The position numbers and the translations under genes are program-made. A DNA stretch of 64,000 nucleotides, taken from Nephrocerus scutellatus. Its lineage: Eukaryota > Arthropoda > Insecta > Diptera > Pipunculidae. The DNA lies in contig OX352761.1 in the NCBI GenBank assembly GCA_947095585.1, positions 60,628,832-60,692,831 on the forward strand, written 5' to 3'. Position 1 is the first letter of the stretch. Each line of letters starts with the position of its first letter. The notes beneath the pieces were generated by a model. The model was not told where the DNA came from. It ran no database searches and saw only the letters and a program-made list of their open reading frames with translations. This document shows positions 9,703 to 21,645 of the stretch, piece by piece.

Positions 9703-11893
9703 TTAAAAGTTTTCTTCAATAATGCGTTTTCTATAATCAAGGGCAATCCGTGCATATTTATATAATATATCCCAACCTCTCTGTCCGTTTAAAATGCATA
9801 TTGTGTCTTCTTCATCCAGAGTAGTTGATCCAAATATTCCTAGTCGAATTTCTCTTAGGATTGGACAAATGGCAAGGAAATGGAATACATCTTCTCTTGT
9901 GTTCAGGTTACACATGTTGCAGAGAATTGGTAACTCTGGGCGGTGTGGTATATAATTTAGGTCTACCAGCTCTCCTCTCATTTTAATTATTGTGCTTATT
10001 TTCTCCGTTGAGTTGCAGTTTAGAAAATAAGTACGTTCTCGAATGTAATAACTTAATTTACTATAGTACATCCTGTACTGGGAATATTGGGCTTCATTAG
10101 CATAATCTATACCAGGATTATTACTTGTTTTTTCTAGTAGAGTTTTAAGTTTGTTTCTAATCAACGCAGGCTGCATATCTGGTGTGATGTTTAGCCGCAT
10201 GCCACATTCGGAGGCGAGATTCTGCCATTCACTCACGCAATTATCTCCCTATGTTAAAATATGTATAAGCACAATTTTCGGCAGCCTTTTTTCATCCATT
10301 GACATTACTTTGACAATATAGTCAAAGTGTAATTTCAAGGTTTCTAAAAACATAGGTGACGTCCCAGTTTCTAAATGCAACATGTAATTTGGCGTACTAC
10401 TCGGAAGTCGAAATATTCGCTTCAAAAAATATCGGAGGAATTTCTCCACTGCTGGGAAAGATTCGTATCCCCAGACTTGGGCTGCATATAAGAGTACTGA
10501 TGTTGCAGTTGCGCGAAAAAGTTTTTGTTTTGAGCTATGGGAGACAAATTTATTTGTAATGCAACGTCCCCAGACCGAGGAGACCGCTCGCTTAGCCTCA
10601 GATAGTTTCGACTCCAAGTGCATATTCATATATAAATTGCCTGATATTTGAAATCCTAGATATTTGTAGTTTCGTACATTTTCAATAGTCTCGCCGCGAT
10701 ACGTCCATTTTTCAGATCTTGAGTATCTTCCGCCACCACCTCTGAACACCATAGTCTTGGATTTATCCAGGTTAACGAATAGGTTCCTGCACTTGCAGTA
10801 TTCACTGAGTCTGTTCATCATTAGTTGCATACCATTTACCATATCCGCAAGAAAGACGATGTCATCCGCATACATAAGTGCGGGAATTTTCGTTCGGCAG
10901 ATATCTATTCCTCCCCTTACTTCGTCAGTTATGTCGTTTATAAACAGTATAAAAAGCAGTGCACTCAGTATGCACCCTTGCCTCACCCCCATTGATGTTG
11001 TAAATTCCTCGGATATCGATACACCATCCCATACATACGCTACATTATTTTCATACATTGCTCTTAGGATATGGATGACTTTAGTGGAAAATCCAATTTT
11101 GTATAATTTATAAATTAGTGCCTCACATGATATGGAGTCAAATGCTGCTCTGAAGTCAACAAAAAATGCGTACAACTTTTTGTGCTTCTTTTTATAAATT
11201 TTGGCAACATTAGTAAGTACGAATATTTGATCAATAGTGGAATAGTTTTCTCTAAAACCTGCTTGAAACTCTGATAAAATCTCATTGTTTTTGACCCACT
11301 GAATAAGCCTATTATAAATTATAGCCGAAAAAAGTTTTGCTGACGTATTTAAAAAAGATATTCCTCTATAATTAGCTGGATTATTGTGGTCCCCTTTTTT
11401 ATGTAGAGGATATATGATTGCTTTTTTGAAGCTTTCTGGAGCAGTTGCCGTTTCGAAAATTCTGTTAAATTCTGTCGTGAGTGCAGAAACAAATTCCGCT
11501 GTACAATTTTTATAAAATTCGAAGGGGATACGATCATCTCCTGGTGCTTTATTTTTTTTTGACTTCTCGATTACGACCCGTACTTCTTGCAATGTAAATG
11601 GTGCATCCAAAAATTCATTCGTAATAAGCGGCGCTGCGTAATGAAATAGAGCAGAACAAAGTGCTGTGTTTAAAAGGTTGTTAAAATGTTCTTTTAGAAG
11701 TGGAGCATTTAACATCCTGCCAATTGTTCTTGTTTGCCCGTTTATGTACTTCACTGCTCTCCAAAAGTCTGCAGATGATTTTGACTCGTTCACTACATCA
11801 ATCGTTTGTTGTTCATAAGCTACCTTTTTCGTATAACAAAGACGTTTAAAATCTCTATTAGCTTCCCGTAGAGAGATTTGAGAAAGTTGGTGT
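9703..11893 (-). pseudogene. LINE reverse transcriptase ORF2, one nonsense codon
   Basis: From about 11,793 the minus frame gives 514 residues with NKAPGDDRIPFEF, FFVDFRAAFDSI, MGVRQGCILSALLF and catalytic YADD at 308-311 (10,861-10,872), then the thumb. A single in-frame TAG (10,249-10,251) interrupts. Translation then continues in the same frame for another 182 codons to 9,703, including CNMCNLNTREDVFHFLAICP, a C-terminal zinc-binding-like motif of LINE ORF2. Apart from this stop the RT half is remarkably intact. Upstream of 11,793 the frame continues to about 11,880 without a clear ATG, so the start is not fixed. Confidence 0.88.
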
Positions 11894-12062
11894 TATGTGC
11901 TCTAAATAACTTTAAAAAAGCAAACGATCTGGTTCCATTTTTGCTTGTAGGAACTTTTGATTATTGATGGCTTGTATGTCGGGACTGCATTTTTAATAAC
12001 ATTTGTTAGTGTATCAATATTTAACAGAGTATTTGCAAAATATAAACACTCTAGATTAATAT

Positions 12063-12520
12063 TCATGTTAGTCTGGAAGTTATTGCGCATTCTTTCGTTC
12101 CAAACCCTATGAGCATTACATCTGTTGAGTCCAAGTTATTTAGCATTTCCATTAGCTTGTCGTAGTCGTGTTGCCAGTGACTGCCATTGAGATAAATAGG
12201 GACTATAAAGAGGGTGCTGTTGTTGATTTTTACGCTGATTGCATATGCTTCTTCCACTCTTCTGAAATTGATATCCACGCTTTTAAGATTATTTCGATAG
12301 CCAAGGAGTTCACCTCCACTACCTCTACCAAATTTCGCCGACTTTTTTGCAGGTACCCATTTTAATTCATAGTTCAATAAGAATGGCTTAAACATATCTA
12401 TTTCATTTTCCAGCAAACAGTAAAAAAATATCAAAATCTCTAATATAATCGAAGAATTTAGCAAACAATAATTTATTTTTTAAGCCAGCAACATTATAAC
12501 TTAAAATTCTAATATTGGAA
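12063..12520 (-). pseudogene. LINE ORF2 endonuclease domain, damaged (copy 2)
   Basis: Same reading as at 992-1,449: SYNVAGLKNKL start, frameshift near 12,427, LLENEID, GRGSGGELLG, then loss of similarity near the expected GDFN. The C-terminal catalytic part (SDH) is missing. A short unassigned frame at 11,902-12,090 links it to the RT region. Confidence 0.78.
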
Positions 12521-12546
12521 TTCTATAACAATATATATATATAATT

Positions 12547-13350
12547 CTATAATTCTATACATAGAGGCGAGACTTCGAGTATTTTCCTTAATTTATCGAT
12601 ACCATTTTCACTGCCGCATTTAAGACCCAGTGAATTGTCCCAAGTGAATACTTTTCCTTCGACCAGAAGCCTGTCATCTCTGATAACGATTTTTCTACCC
12701 GGGTTTCCTTCACGTAGTACCTTTGTGATTACCACCATCTTGGCCCTCCTTCTACGCATATTGTAAGGCAGATCTTAGCTTATATGAATTTTTGTCCCTT
12801 TTAGTTTGGATGAATTACGAAGCACTGCCCAGACGGCTTCGCGACATCTCATTTTGACAATCACCGATTTAGAACGTGGGTCGCGACTGGCTACGCTATA
12901 TGCAGTCTCAATGTCGTTTGTATTTTCACCAAGTAGGCCAGCGCATATGGACTTTGCCCTTTCATTCATATCGGTGTTAATCTCTGCTGGTAGATGCACG
13001 ATGATATTTGTCTCAGTGGTTTTTTGTATCAGTTTGTCCAGTTGACTCTCTAACTGCCTGTTTCGATTTTCTAGCTTGCCAACAAATTTATGGCAATCTC
13101 TTCGTGTTTCATGGTGATGGATATTTCAGAAACAAGCAACTGTAGATCAGCCTTAGTTGCAAGTTCCTTGGCGAGTTCTCTATTTTTTCATCCAATATTT
13201 GTTTAAACATATCAATAATGCCTGTAATATTATCTAGTGCCATTTCAGCTATGTTAGGACTAGGGCGTCGTTTTTCATTTTTTATTTTGCTCAGGCGAAA
13301 TTTCTTGAATGCCTCGTTTACGCATTTGTTTGGTGCGGAAATTTAAATTT
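12547..13350 (-). pseudogene. LINE ORF1, broken (copy 2)
   Basis: Same as 1,476-2,279. A coiled-coil-like N-terminal half is followed by the conserved LPAEINTDMNERAKSIC core and a basic RRRRAKMVV patch. There is an in-frame TAA at 12,775-12,777 and frameshifts near 13,100 and 13,185. It would act as the RNA-binding partner of ORF2 protein in a ribonucleoprotein particle. Confidence 0.75.
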
Positions 13351-13542
13351 GCGATTTTTCGACTTATTTGCTACAACTTACTAAGATTTTAATTTATATA
13401 TTTAGTTTGAACATTTATAGTTCGCTTTAAATCCAAGTTCTTAGAATATGAGTCTATTTTTTACTTAATTTTCTTAATTTTCACAATATTTTGTAAGAGC
13501 TTTTTACTTTGCACAACTGTTTTCAACTGTCACTGTTCATCG

Positions 13543-14075
13543 ATCGACCCCATCCCCCAAGAGCTGTCTTACCATCACCATTCATCTTAGCGACCCCGAA
13601 AACCATATAATCGACCCTAATATCGGTCACCCCCCCCTCCGTAATCAACCCCATCCCCATGAGCTATCTTACCATCACCATTCAACTCAGCGACCCCGAA
13701 AACCATATAATCAACACTCATATCGGTCACCCACCCTCCGTAATCGACACCATCCCCCTAGAGCTGTCTTACCATCACCATTCAACTGAGCGACCCCGAA
13801 AACCATAGAATCAACACTAATATCGGTCACCCCCCCCCTTCCCTCAGTTATCGATCCCATCCCCCTAGAGCTGTCTTACCATCACCATTCAACTCAGCGA
13901 CCCCGAAAACCATAGAATCAACTCTAATATCGAGCATCCACCCCCCTGCGGGAATATAACTCACCCATAGGAGTGTACTACCAGCACTATTCATCTCGGC
14001 GATACCGAAAACGGTGGGTCCGACACTAAAATCGCTTGCCACGCCTCCCCCAGCCAAAAAAATCTGTTACCCCCC
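13543..14075. repeat. ~100-bp minisatellite, right part
   Basis: Continuation of the array interrupted by the LINE, with the same units as 2,472-3,000. One C-run is one base shorter (8 instead of 9), which gives the 11,070 offset downstream. Confidence 0.9.
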
Positions 14076-14185
14076 ATCACCTATGTTTGATTCCACATAG
14101 TAACTAATATGTATACCAAGTTTGGTTGAAATTGGTCAAGGCGTTCCAGAGATAGGCACAAATATATATATATATATATATAGAT

Positions 14186-15640
14186 ATGTTCTTATTTGAG
14201 AATGCTGCTTCACACAGTTAGGGGATCAACATCGTTTCAAGCATTGAAAACTATTGATGGTTAAGTACGTCATACATATAGAGAGTCATGTCTAAAACTT
14301 GGCTTGCTTAAACATGATTAACACTGGGACACAACGTTAGCAGAAGCATCTCTTGCATGTCTTCCACAACAAATACGCACGCTATTTGCAATAATTTTAA
14401 CAACTTGCGCACCTTCTGATGCAAAAAGTCTTTGGGAAAAGCATAAAGAACGCCTCAGTGAAGACATACTTCGACAAGCACGTAGAACAAATCCCAATAT
14501 GGATATACAGTTTTCACTCAATATTTTTAATGAAGCACTCATATTGATTGAGGACAGGTGTATGTCCATAAACAACAAAATTCAAATTCGAGACGCAACA
14601 GAAGCAGTGTTTCAGATAGAGACCTATTACGATAAAACCAATACGACGTTGAACAGCTGCTAGTTTTCGTTGAGGCTCAAAAAAGACTCTTAGCTGCAGA
14701 TCAAAGACTGGCCTACAACACAGTGATGCAATATGTAGAAAACGGAAATGGAGGACTTTTTTTCCTTGATACTCCAGGAGGCACTGGAAAAACATTTCTT
14801 CTCAATTTGATCCTCGCAGAAATTCGAAAGCAGAATCAAATCGGACTCGCTGTAGCATTATCGGGGATTGCATCAACATTACTCGATGGGGGACGCACAG
14901 CACTTTCGGCTCTAAAACTACCACTAAATTTACAACAAGCCGAAACTCCAACTTACAATATTAGTAAAAGTTCAGGCATGGCCACAGTATTAAAAACATG
15001 CAAACTCATTATTTGGGATGAATGCACCATATCACATAAGAAAGCTCTTGAAGCACTTGATCGTACTCTGCGAGATTTAAGAGGAAATAACCAAACAAGG
15101 GGATGAGCTCTTATACTGTTAGCAGGTGATTTTCATCAAACATTGCCAGTTATTCCAAGGTCAACACCCGCTGATGAGCTCAATGCGTGCCTGAAAGCGT
15201 TATATCTTCGGAGACATGTAAAGAAAATTACACTATCGACCAATATGCGAGTGTATTTATTTCAAGATAGATCTGCACAAACATTTGCCAAGCAACTTTT
15301 GAATATGGGTGACGGCAAGTTTCCAATTGATTCCGCAACACGTGAGATATTATTTCCATCTGAATTTAGTTAAATTGAACCGACCATTGAGGATGTAGTA
15401 AAGATGGTATTCCCTATCATTTCAAGCAACTTCAAGAATCACGAATGGCTTCGTGAACGTGCAATTTTAGCTTCCAAGAAGGATGACGTTAACAAAATAA
15501 ATTATAAAATACAATTAAAAATTTCCGGTAAGCCGACAAAATACAAATCTGTTGACACAGTTGCAAATAAGGATCAAGCTGTCAATTATCCCATAGAGTT
15601 TCTAAATTCATTGGAGCCGTCTGGATTGCCACCACACATA
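14186..15640 (+). pseudogene. Helitron helicase fragment (plus copy A)
   Basis: Identical in layout to 3,116-4,570. Walker A PGGTGKT, Walker B IIWDECTI, GDFHQTLP and SLEPSGLPPH are present. There are stops at 15,104-15,106 and near 15,371. It is preceded by a spacer and a TA tract (14,161-14,182) and ends at a Helitron-5'-like TCTATATATATAAAA. Confidence 0.85.
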
Positions 15641-15695
15641 TCTATATATATAAAATAGAGAATTTATTTGTATATATATATATATATATATATAT
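15641..15695. repeat. Helitron-5'-like start plus TA tract (copy A)
   Basis: Same junction as 4,571-4,623, with one extra TA unit. It separates two head-to-head Helitron fragments. Confidence 0.65.
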
Positions 15696-18361
15696 AGTAA
15701 TGTTGATGCAATCCCCGATGATGCTACAGCGAGTCCGATTTGATTCTGCTTTCGAATTTCTGCGAGGATCAAATTGAGAAGAAATGTTTTTCCAGTGCCT
15801 CCTGGAGTATCAATGAAAAAAAGTCCTCCATTTCCGTTTTCTACATATTGCATCACTGTGTTGTAGGCCAGTCTTTGATCTGCAGCTAAGAGTCTTTTTT
15901 GAGGCTCAACGAAAACTAGCAGCTGTTCAACGTCGTATTGGTTTTATCGTAATAGGTCTCTATCTGAAACACTGCTTCTGTTGCGTCTCGAATTTGAATT
16001 TTATTGTTTATACACCTGTCCTCAATCAATATGAGTGCTTCATTAAAAATATTGAGTGAAAACTGTATATCCATATTGGGATTTGTTCTACGTGCTTGTC
16101 GAAGTATGTCTTCACTGAGGCGTTCTTTATGCTTTTCCCAAAGACTTTTTGCATCAGAAGGTGCGTAAGTTGTTAAAATTATTGCAAACAGCGTGCGTAT
16201 TTGTTGTGGAAGACATGCAAGAGATGCTTCTGCTAACGTTGTGTCCCAATGTTAATCATGTTTAAGCAAGCCAAGTTTTAGACATGACTCTCTATATGTA
16301 TGACATACTTAACCATCAATGGTTTTCAATGCTTGAAACGATGTTGGTCCCCTAACTGTGTGAAGCAGCATTCTCAAATAAGAACATTCGGCGTTATTAG
16401 GATGGACAGTATTCACTCGCCCCAATGCATCAGAACCACGTACTCCATCATGATTCGGAACAATTGAACCTTGCTTTCTCCTTTGAAACAGTTTTCTCGA
16501 AGTGTTCCAAGTAAAATATTTTGGAACCTCATGATACACCAAAGTTATTGCCAATTCATTTGTTTGACCCAATTTAAAAAGGGCGGTTAATGTCGTATTC
16601 GCTGGTTGTGCAGCTCTTTCTTGTGCAGTCTCTTCCGTAAAGTAGACTCGTTGACCATTTTCCAAGTGAACACTGAGATGAACAACAGTTGGATAACGTT
16701 CGTGAATGCTTAAACCGAGAATTCGCCAGAAAGCTTCATTACTGCTTATGTATCGTGCCATTTGAAATTGTGTGACTTCTTCGGTGGTAGTATTTGAAAG
16801 GCCGAAAACTGCCATATCACTACCCTTGTTGACATATTTACATATGTATTTTATTGACTTAACTGAATTACAGTACTCAACATTAATATATGCTTTAAAC
16901 GTTTTCGATAGTAAAGGAGTGTAGGGAACAATCCATCTGTTATCGATTTCGACGTCCACATTTTTAACTTTGATAATAGCTGTCTGTCCTCAATCGTATG
17001 GTTTTCTTCGTCTGTATTGTGGATATCTGTCACCCCCTGTTTGCGTTCCTTTATGCATGTCTCGTGGATATTTTTTGGTACATTTTCCTTCTTTCATGCA
17101 TGGTGAATTTGGATTCAGTGCTCCGCATGGTCCGTGAATCATATTTTTTTTGATAACTTCAAAAAGTATTGGATCTTCTTGTTGATCGGGTAGCTCAGCT
17201 GATATAATACTATGGATCTGTGTTGGAACTGTTTTTGGCATACATGTCAACAATGAATTGATGAAAAAGCTGACGACACTTTAGGATATGGTTCGGTTTA
17301 TCAGCTCTCATCATAATACCATACGCATAAAATCCCTTAGAGGATACATTTAGGACAAATATTTTTATTTGATTTAATTCCACAAAATACTGCCCACACA
17401 CTGCGCATGATTCGAATTAACTACGTAAAGAAATTATTATAACACACCTTTTTCATTGTCGTAGCACCAGTAGCGGGGTTAGTTTGCATCACGTTAAAAT
17501 TATATCCATCTTCCCCTTGCCAAAATAGTATCGCATATTGAAGCGCATCATACGATCTGTGTGTTTCAGTAACACGTTGTAGATTTGTATTTCGTCTATG
17601 GATAATAATATCACGCTTATCGAATTCTGTCCCTACCATGACAATTGATAACTCATCGATTGTTGGAGCATTGAAGCGTCTTTTATGTTCACCAGATGGT
17701 GTTCTATCTGCTTTTATAAAGACTCTATAATCATCTGATGGCATTTGATCCAAAGCAGTTTTGAATAAATTCACCAAATGGTTGTGTTCGTGAAATAATT
17801 TTTGTAAACTTCAAATAATTTCACGTTTTGTCCCTCGACTAATTGCGCAACGTTGATCAGCTTCCGTCTCATCATCGCCCATGAAGTAAATTTGTAAAAT
17901 TTATTTGTTAAAGGAAGTAGTGAACTGACTTGATGATAAGCTTGTCCCTGAACTTTGAAAGTTAGCATGAAACCCACATTGCTGACAATATTTGTTGCTC
18001 CAAATGATGTTATTTGGAAGCTTGAGTTATACTTTCGAATGTTTTGTAGAAAGTGTTGGGATAACATGGTAGTTTCGGACATGTAAGATAGTAGTGGTTC
18101 AGGTGGATCATCCAAAGGTGGCAAATTGACTTTACCGTTCGAGCAACACATTCCATTCCTGGAAATTGAAGCTCTTATTTGGTTGTTTAGTAGACGCGTA
18201 TCGCGCTCTTCTGATGTTTCCGCTGCTCTGGAATTTGGAGCTCTGAGTATATATCTTTTTCGGAGGCATGTGGAAAAAATCGGGGAGCTCCAGACCGAAG
18301 TATCAGACCCCTTCAAAAATACAGTGGTTCTTGTTTTTTTAAATGCCAAACAGTTATGCAA
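15696..18361 (-). pseudogene. Helitron Rep/helicase, HUH-deleted (copy A)
   Basis: Reading pieces on minus: 18,361-17,771 (N-terminal Helitron domain), 17,777-17,421, 17,401-17,210, 17,253-16,990, 16,959-16,309 (Rep C-terminal part with YICKYVNKGSD), then the helicase start to Walker A near 15,790. FHQFIVDMYAK runs straight into PTQIHSIISAELP, so the HUH nuclease segment is deleted. Only a few substitutions separate it from copy 1. Confidence 0.85.
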
Positions 18362-18404
18362 AATGTCAGATAGCTACTATTTAAAAATTCTAATAAATTC
18401 ATAA

Positions 18405-18810
18405 AAATATGCAATTTGTGAAATGGTGACCCCTTGGCCCAGGAGTCTGACCACTTTCAAATATACCTATTTAGTGCCCATTATGGTATAAAACCCCTAC
18501 GCAAAGTTTAAACGCGATTGCTTCATAAAAACATGCAATTTGTAGAAACAACAATAAAAATTCTTATGGAGACCCTTTGACTTAGGAGTCTGACCACTTT
18601 CAAAATATGCCTATTATGTGTTCATTTTGGTAGAAAACCCCTAAGCAAAGTTTGAACGCGATCGATTCATAAAAATATGCAATTTGTAAAATCAATAAAA
18701 AAAATTCGTATGGTGACCCCTTGACCAAGGAGTCTGACCACTTTCAAAATATGCCTATTAAGTGCCTATTATGGTAGAAAACCCATATGCAAAGTTAGAA
18801 CGCGATCGGT
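18405..18810. repeat. Helitron 5' subterminal repeats (copy A)
   Basis: Three ~143-bp units as at 7,330-7,735. Confidence 0.85.
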
Positions 18811-18949
18811 TGAAGGTTTTGGCAGTCCATACCATACAAAGTTTTACTTTTATATATATAGATTGTAATAAAAATAAATTAAATAAAATGTAATGAAAAA
18901 TTATATGATATAAATAATTTTTTTTTAATAAAATGAAAATTATTGTGGT

Positions 18950-19960
18950 TAATCAATCCCAACGGGATCCCGGAAGTTGAAAATATCCGCTAAAGTGCAT
19001 TTTAGGGGCCAAAGGGTTACGGCTTTCGGGCACACCCGTTCAGCCCTTATTGAGCAGACCTCGAAAACCGCAATCTTGTTTGTTGGAAACTCCCCCTTAA
19101 AAAGAGTGGGGCTTCCAAAGTTTTGAGCTCTTTTTATAAAACTGAATATGTGGTTTGATGGATGTTAGGGGGTTAATTGGAATCATATGAAAGGTAATAA
19201 AAATACCTTCCGTCCTATAAATTGGGTCCAATCCAACCACCCTCGACAGAGTTAGAGCCAAAATGATTTTCACATTAAAGTTCAGCAGGGGGCGTGTTTA
19301 AAAGTGGACGGGCCTAAATGTCAGTGTTAACTTAAAGGTGAAAATACTTCTACCCAGCCGTACTTTTTTATGAGCGTAGGCCAGCTTAAACGAAAGTTTG
19401 ATCAAGTTGTACCTGGTGCATGTGGTTGTTTATACAATTGAGTGAAATATCATATGATTGAGATTGAGTTATTAATAATACCTTTCATTTTATAAAAATT
19501 GGGTTCAATCCAACCCCCCTCGACAGAGTTGTAGCCAAAAAATTACTTTCATATTAAAGTTCAGTAAGGGGCGCGTTTAAAAGTGGGCGGGCTAAATATT
19601 GGTATCAACTGAAAGGTGAAAATTACTTCTGCCAGCCAGGCCAGCTCAAACGGAGGTTTGATAAAGTTGTACCTGGTTCATGTGGTTTTTCATATAATTG
19701 AGTGATAATTATATCATATAATTGAGTTACCTATACAAAGCCATGTGCAAAGTGTATTATAGGGTTTACGCGGTTAGGGCTATCGGACATTGAAAGCCCT
19801 TATTGAGCAGACATAAAAACCGCAATCTTGTTTGGAAGAGGCGCCCCCTTCAGGAGAAAGAGCCTTCCAAATTTTTAAGTAATTTTATGAAAAATTCATT
19901 TTTCTAATTGTTTTGATTGATGTAGGGCGTTAATTGGTATTGTGGTGATTTCTTCGTACG
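18950..19960. repeat. Non-coding block with nested direct repeats
   Basis: A segment containing GCCCTTATTGAGCAGAC and ACCGCAATCTTGTTTG occurs near 19,034 and again near 19,797. Between these, two ~278-bp diverged units share CAATCCAACC, CCTCGACAGAGTT and AAAGTTCAG. The order is R-S-S-R. I see no coding potential. Confidence 0.8.
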
Positions 19961-20268
19961 TGTTTAACATAATTTATTTTATTTTCTTTTTGCATACATT
20001 GGCAAATTTTATAATAATAAAATTTATTGCAAATAAAAATTATGTACAGATTATGTAAAGTTAAAATGTGTTGCCACCTTAATGTTTCAAAGTAATAAAT
20101 CCAATGTTAAGCGCGAAACAGGTTAAAACAGCCACAGCAACAGCGGCAGCAATGTTTTATAACTAATGTATTTCAATGATTCAGCACAGATTAGAACAGC
20201 AACAGCGCCGTTAGACCTAAGTCCTAAATTTGCTGTTGCTGTTGCATTGCTGACAACTTTTCAACTAC

Positions 20269-20557
20269 TGCTATATTGCTTTCAACAAAAAAATAAAAAT
20301 TACAACAACAAACACATTGTTGTGACCAGAAAGTGGTTAAGCGTTAACCAAAAAAAAAAATTTGGTTAAGAATATTTAACCAAATTTTTATTTATAATTC
20401 TCACCACCAGAGTCGACTTTTAAAAATTATATATGGATAAGTTGGCAAACACATGAAACAAAAAAATTTACCAAAATTTGGTTAGTTTTTGCTGTTGCTT
20501 TAATCAGCCGTTAACCACAAAAAATACCTAACTCATTTTGTTGAAAGCAATATAGCA
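20269..20557. mobile_element. MITE-like 289-bp element with 22-bp TIRs
   Basis: A perfect 22-bp terminal inverted repeat starts TGCTATATTGCT at 20,269 and ends as its complement at 20,557. It is flanked by TAC on both sides, a possible 3-bp target duplication. The inside has no coding frame but has GGTTAA/TTAACC sub-palindromes. A three-base duplication fits a Tourist/PIF type. It lies 50 bp upstream of the MADF start in all three E copies. Confidence 0.6.
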
Positions 20558-20607
20558 TACGTTATTCAGTCGCACCAAACTGCAAAACAAAACTGAAGTT
20601 GTAAACA

Positions 20608-21431
20608 ATGGAAGAAAAATTAATTGAAATGGTAAGGGAGAATTCGTTTCTTTACGACAAAAGGAGAAAAACGTACAAAAATATAGATGTAAAAGAAAGA
20701 AAGTGGAGGGAAATTGCCGATTATCTCAGCGTACCAGGTTTGTTGTTAATATTCTAAACGTATACAATTGTATTTAACTTTACATATTTCATTTTCTAGT
20801 TCAACAGCCAAAAAAAGGTGGACAACTTTAAGAGACCGGTATATTCGGGGAAAAAAGAGGTTTCAGCCTAGTGGCAGTGGTGCGCTTTCTCCTATAAAAA
20901 CATGGAAATTCACAGAGCTCATACGATTTCTAGACGACATTCCTGGATCAAATGAACAGAAAGAAGATCCTGGTTAACAATGTAATTAAATTGATTAATT
21001 AAATATAACATTATTTTAGAACTACTGGCAATTACCATCGTGCTGATGTCATTTCAAATGTTGATGAGCTAAACAATTCAGATCCAGCATTCTCCGAAAT
21101 GATCGAGGTTGATCTTGATGTATTGGATGAAAACTCATACCAATTAGAAGAACCAACCATGAAATCTCCACCCAAATTAAAAGAAACACCAGCAAAAAAA
21201 CGACGCAGCCAGCAGGACGAAAGAAATGCTAAAATTGATTAGGCCCACAAAGAAATGACCGAGGTTTTACAGATGGTAAAACAAAATTTTCAATGATCGA
21301 ATTCTCTGACTTTGTTTTTTTCATCGGCAGCAATCCAAATACAGGAAGCAAATCTGCCTTGCTCTTCCCAGGCTTTTATTAAAAGCGAATTGTCGCGGAT
21401 AATAATGGAAGAGATACAGAAATATGAATAG
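20608..21431 (+). pseudogene. MADF DNA-binding protein of PIF/Harbinger (copy A)
   Basis: Exon 1 (20,608-20,737) starts at ATG with MEEKLIEMVRENSFLYD and KWREIADYL. Intron 1 ends at an AG at 20,807, giving the in-frame join AKKRWTTLRDRYIRGKKRF of the MADF domain. Exon 2 ends near 20,958, but its donor reads GAAAGA where copies B and C have GTAAGA, so splicing is probably lost here. Exon 3 starts at 21,020 and carries an acidic linker and KKRRSQQDERN. TAG at 21,240-21,242 precedes a further frame ending IIMEEIQKYE at 21,431, BESS-like in position. It probably guided the transposase to DNA or the nucleus. Confidence 0.8.
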
Positions 21432-21645
21432 TAATATTAGTTATTTTATTATTATTATTTTACTCGAAACTGTGAAAATGTTGATTTTGAGTTTTTTTAA
21501 TAGTTTTATATAAAGACTGACAAAGTAAGCAAGGCTGTAATGAAATAAAAAACTTTTGTTATCTTAGTTTAAGTATTTATTAAATATAAAGAAAAAGTAT
21601 TTATATTCATTTAAAACTTTTTTTTATTTTTATTGATTGGATGCA

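Larger units (their letters stand above)
9565..13542 (-). mobile_element. Non-LTR retrotransposon, copy 2, complete insertion
   Basis: A 3,978-bp minus-strand element has a 3' tail of (GTCA)3 (plus-strand TGACTGACTGAC, 9,565-9,576). It carries an ORF2 with RT and a C-terminal CCHC-like motif, an upstream partial endonuclease and ORF1. ATCGACCC flanks both ends (9,557-9,564 and 13,543-13,550), an 8-bp target site duplication inside the minisatellite. It belongs to the APE-type LINE group (Jockey/I/R1-like); I do not assign a clade. Confidence 0.88.
15696..18862 (-). mobile_element. Helitron, minus copy A
   Basis: The 5' terminus is at 18,862 on minus. It contains the subterminal repeats and the Rep/helicase remnant, and stops at the GIASTLL residues. 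It is inserted in element E, whose sequence continues at 18,863. Like copy 1 it lacks the GTATGTATGTATGTCCG stretch that copies B and C carry just inside the 5' end. Confidence 0.85.
7832..18903. repeat. Complete 11.07-kb tandem unit
   Basis: This is the full repeat unit implied by the 11,071-11,072 bp offset. It starts in a hAT-like relic directly after the junction at 7,831/7,832 and ends 41 bp inside the flank of the Helitron at 15,696-18,862. Beyond 18,903 element E continues, whereas copy 1 jumps back to the unit start. That is the expected signature of a head-to-tail duplication. Confidence 0.85.
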
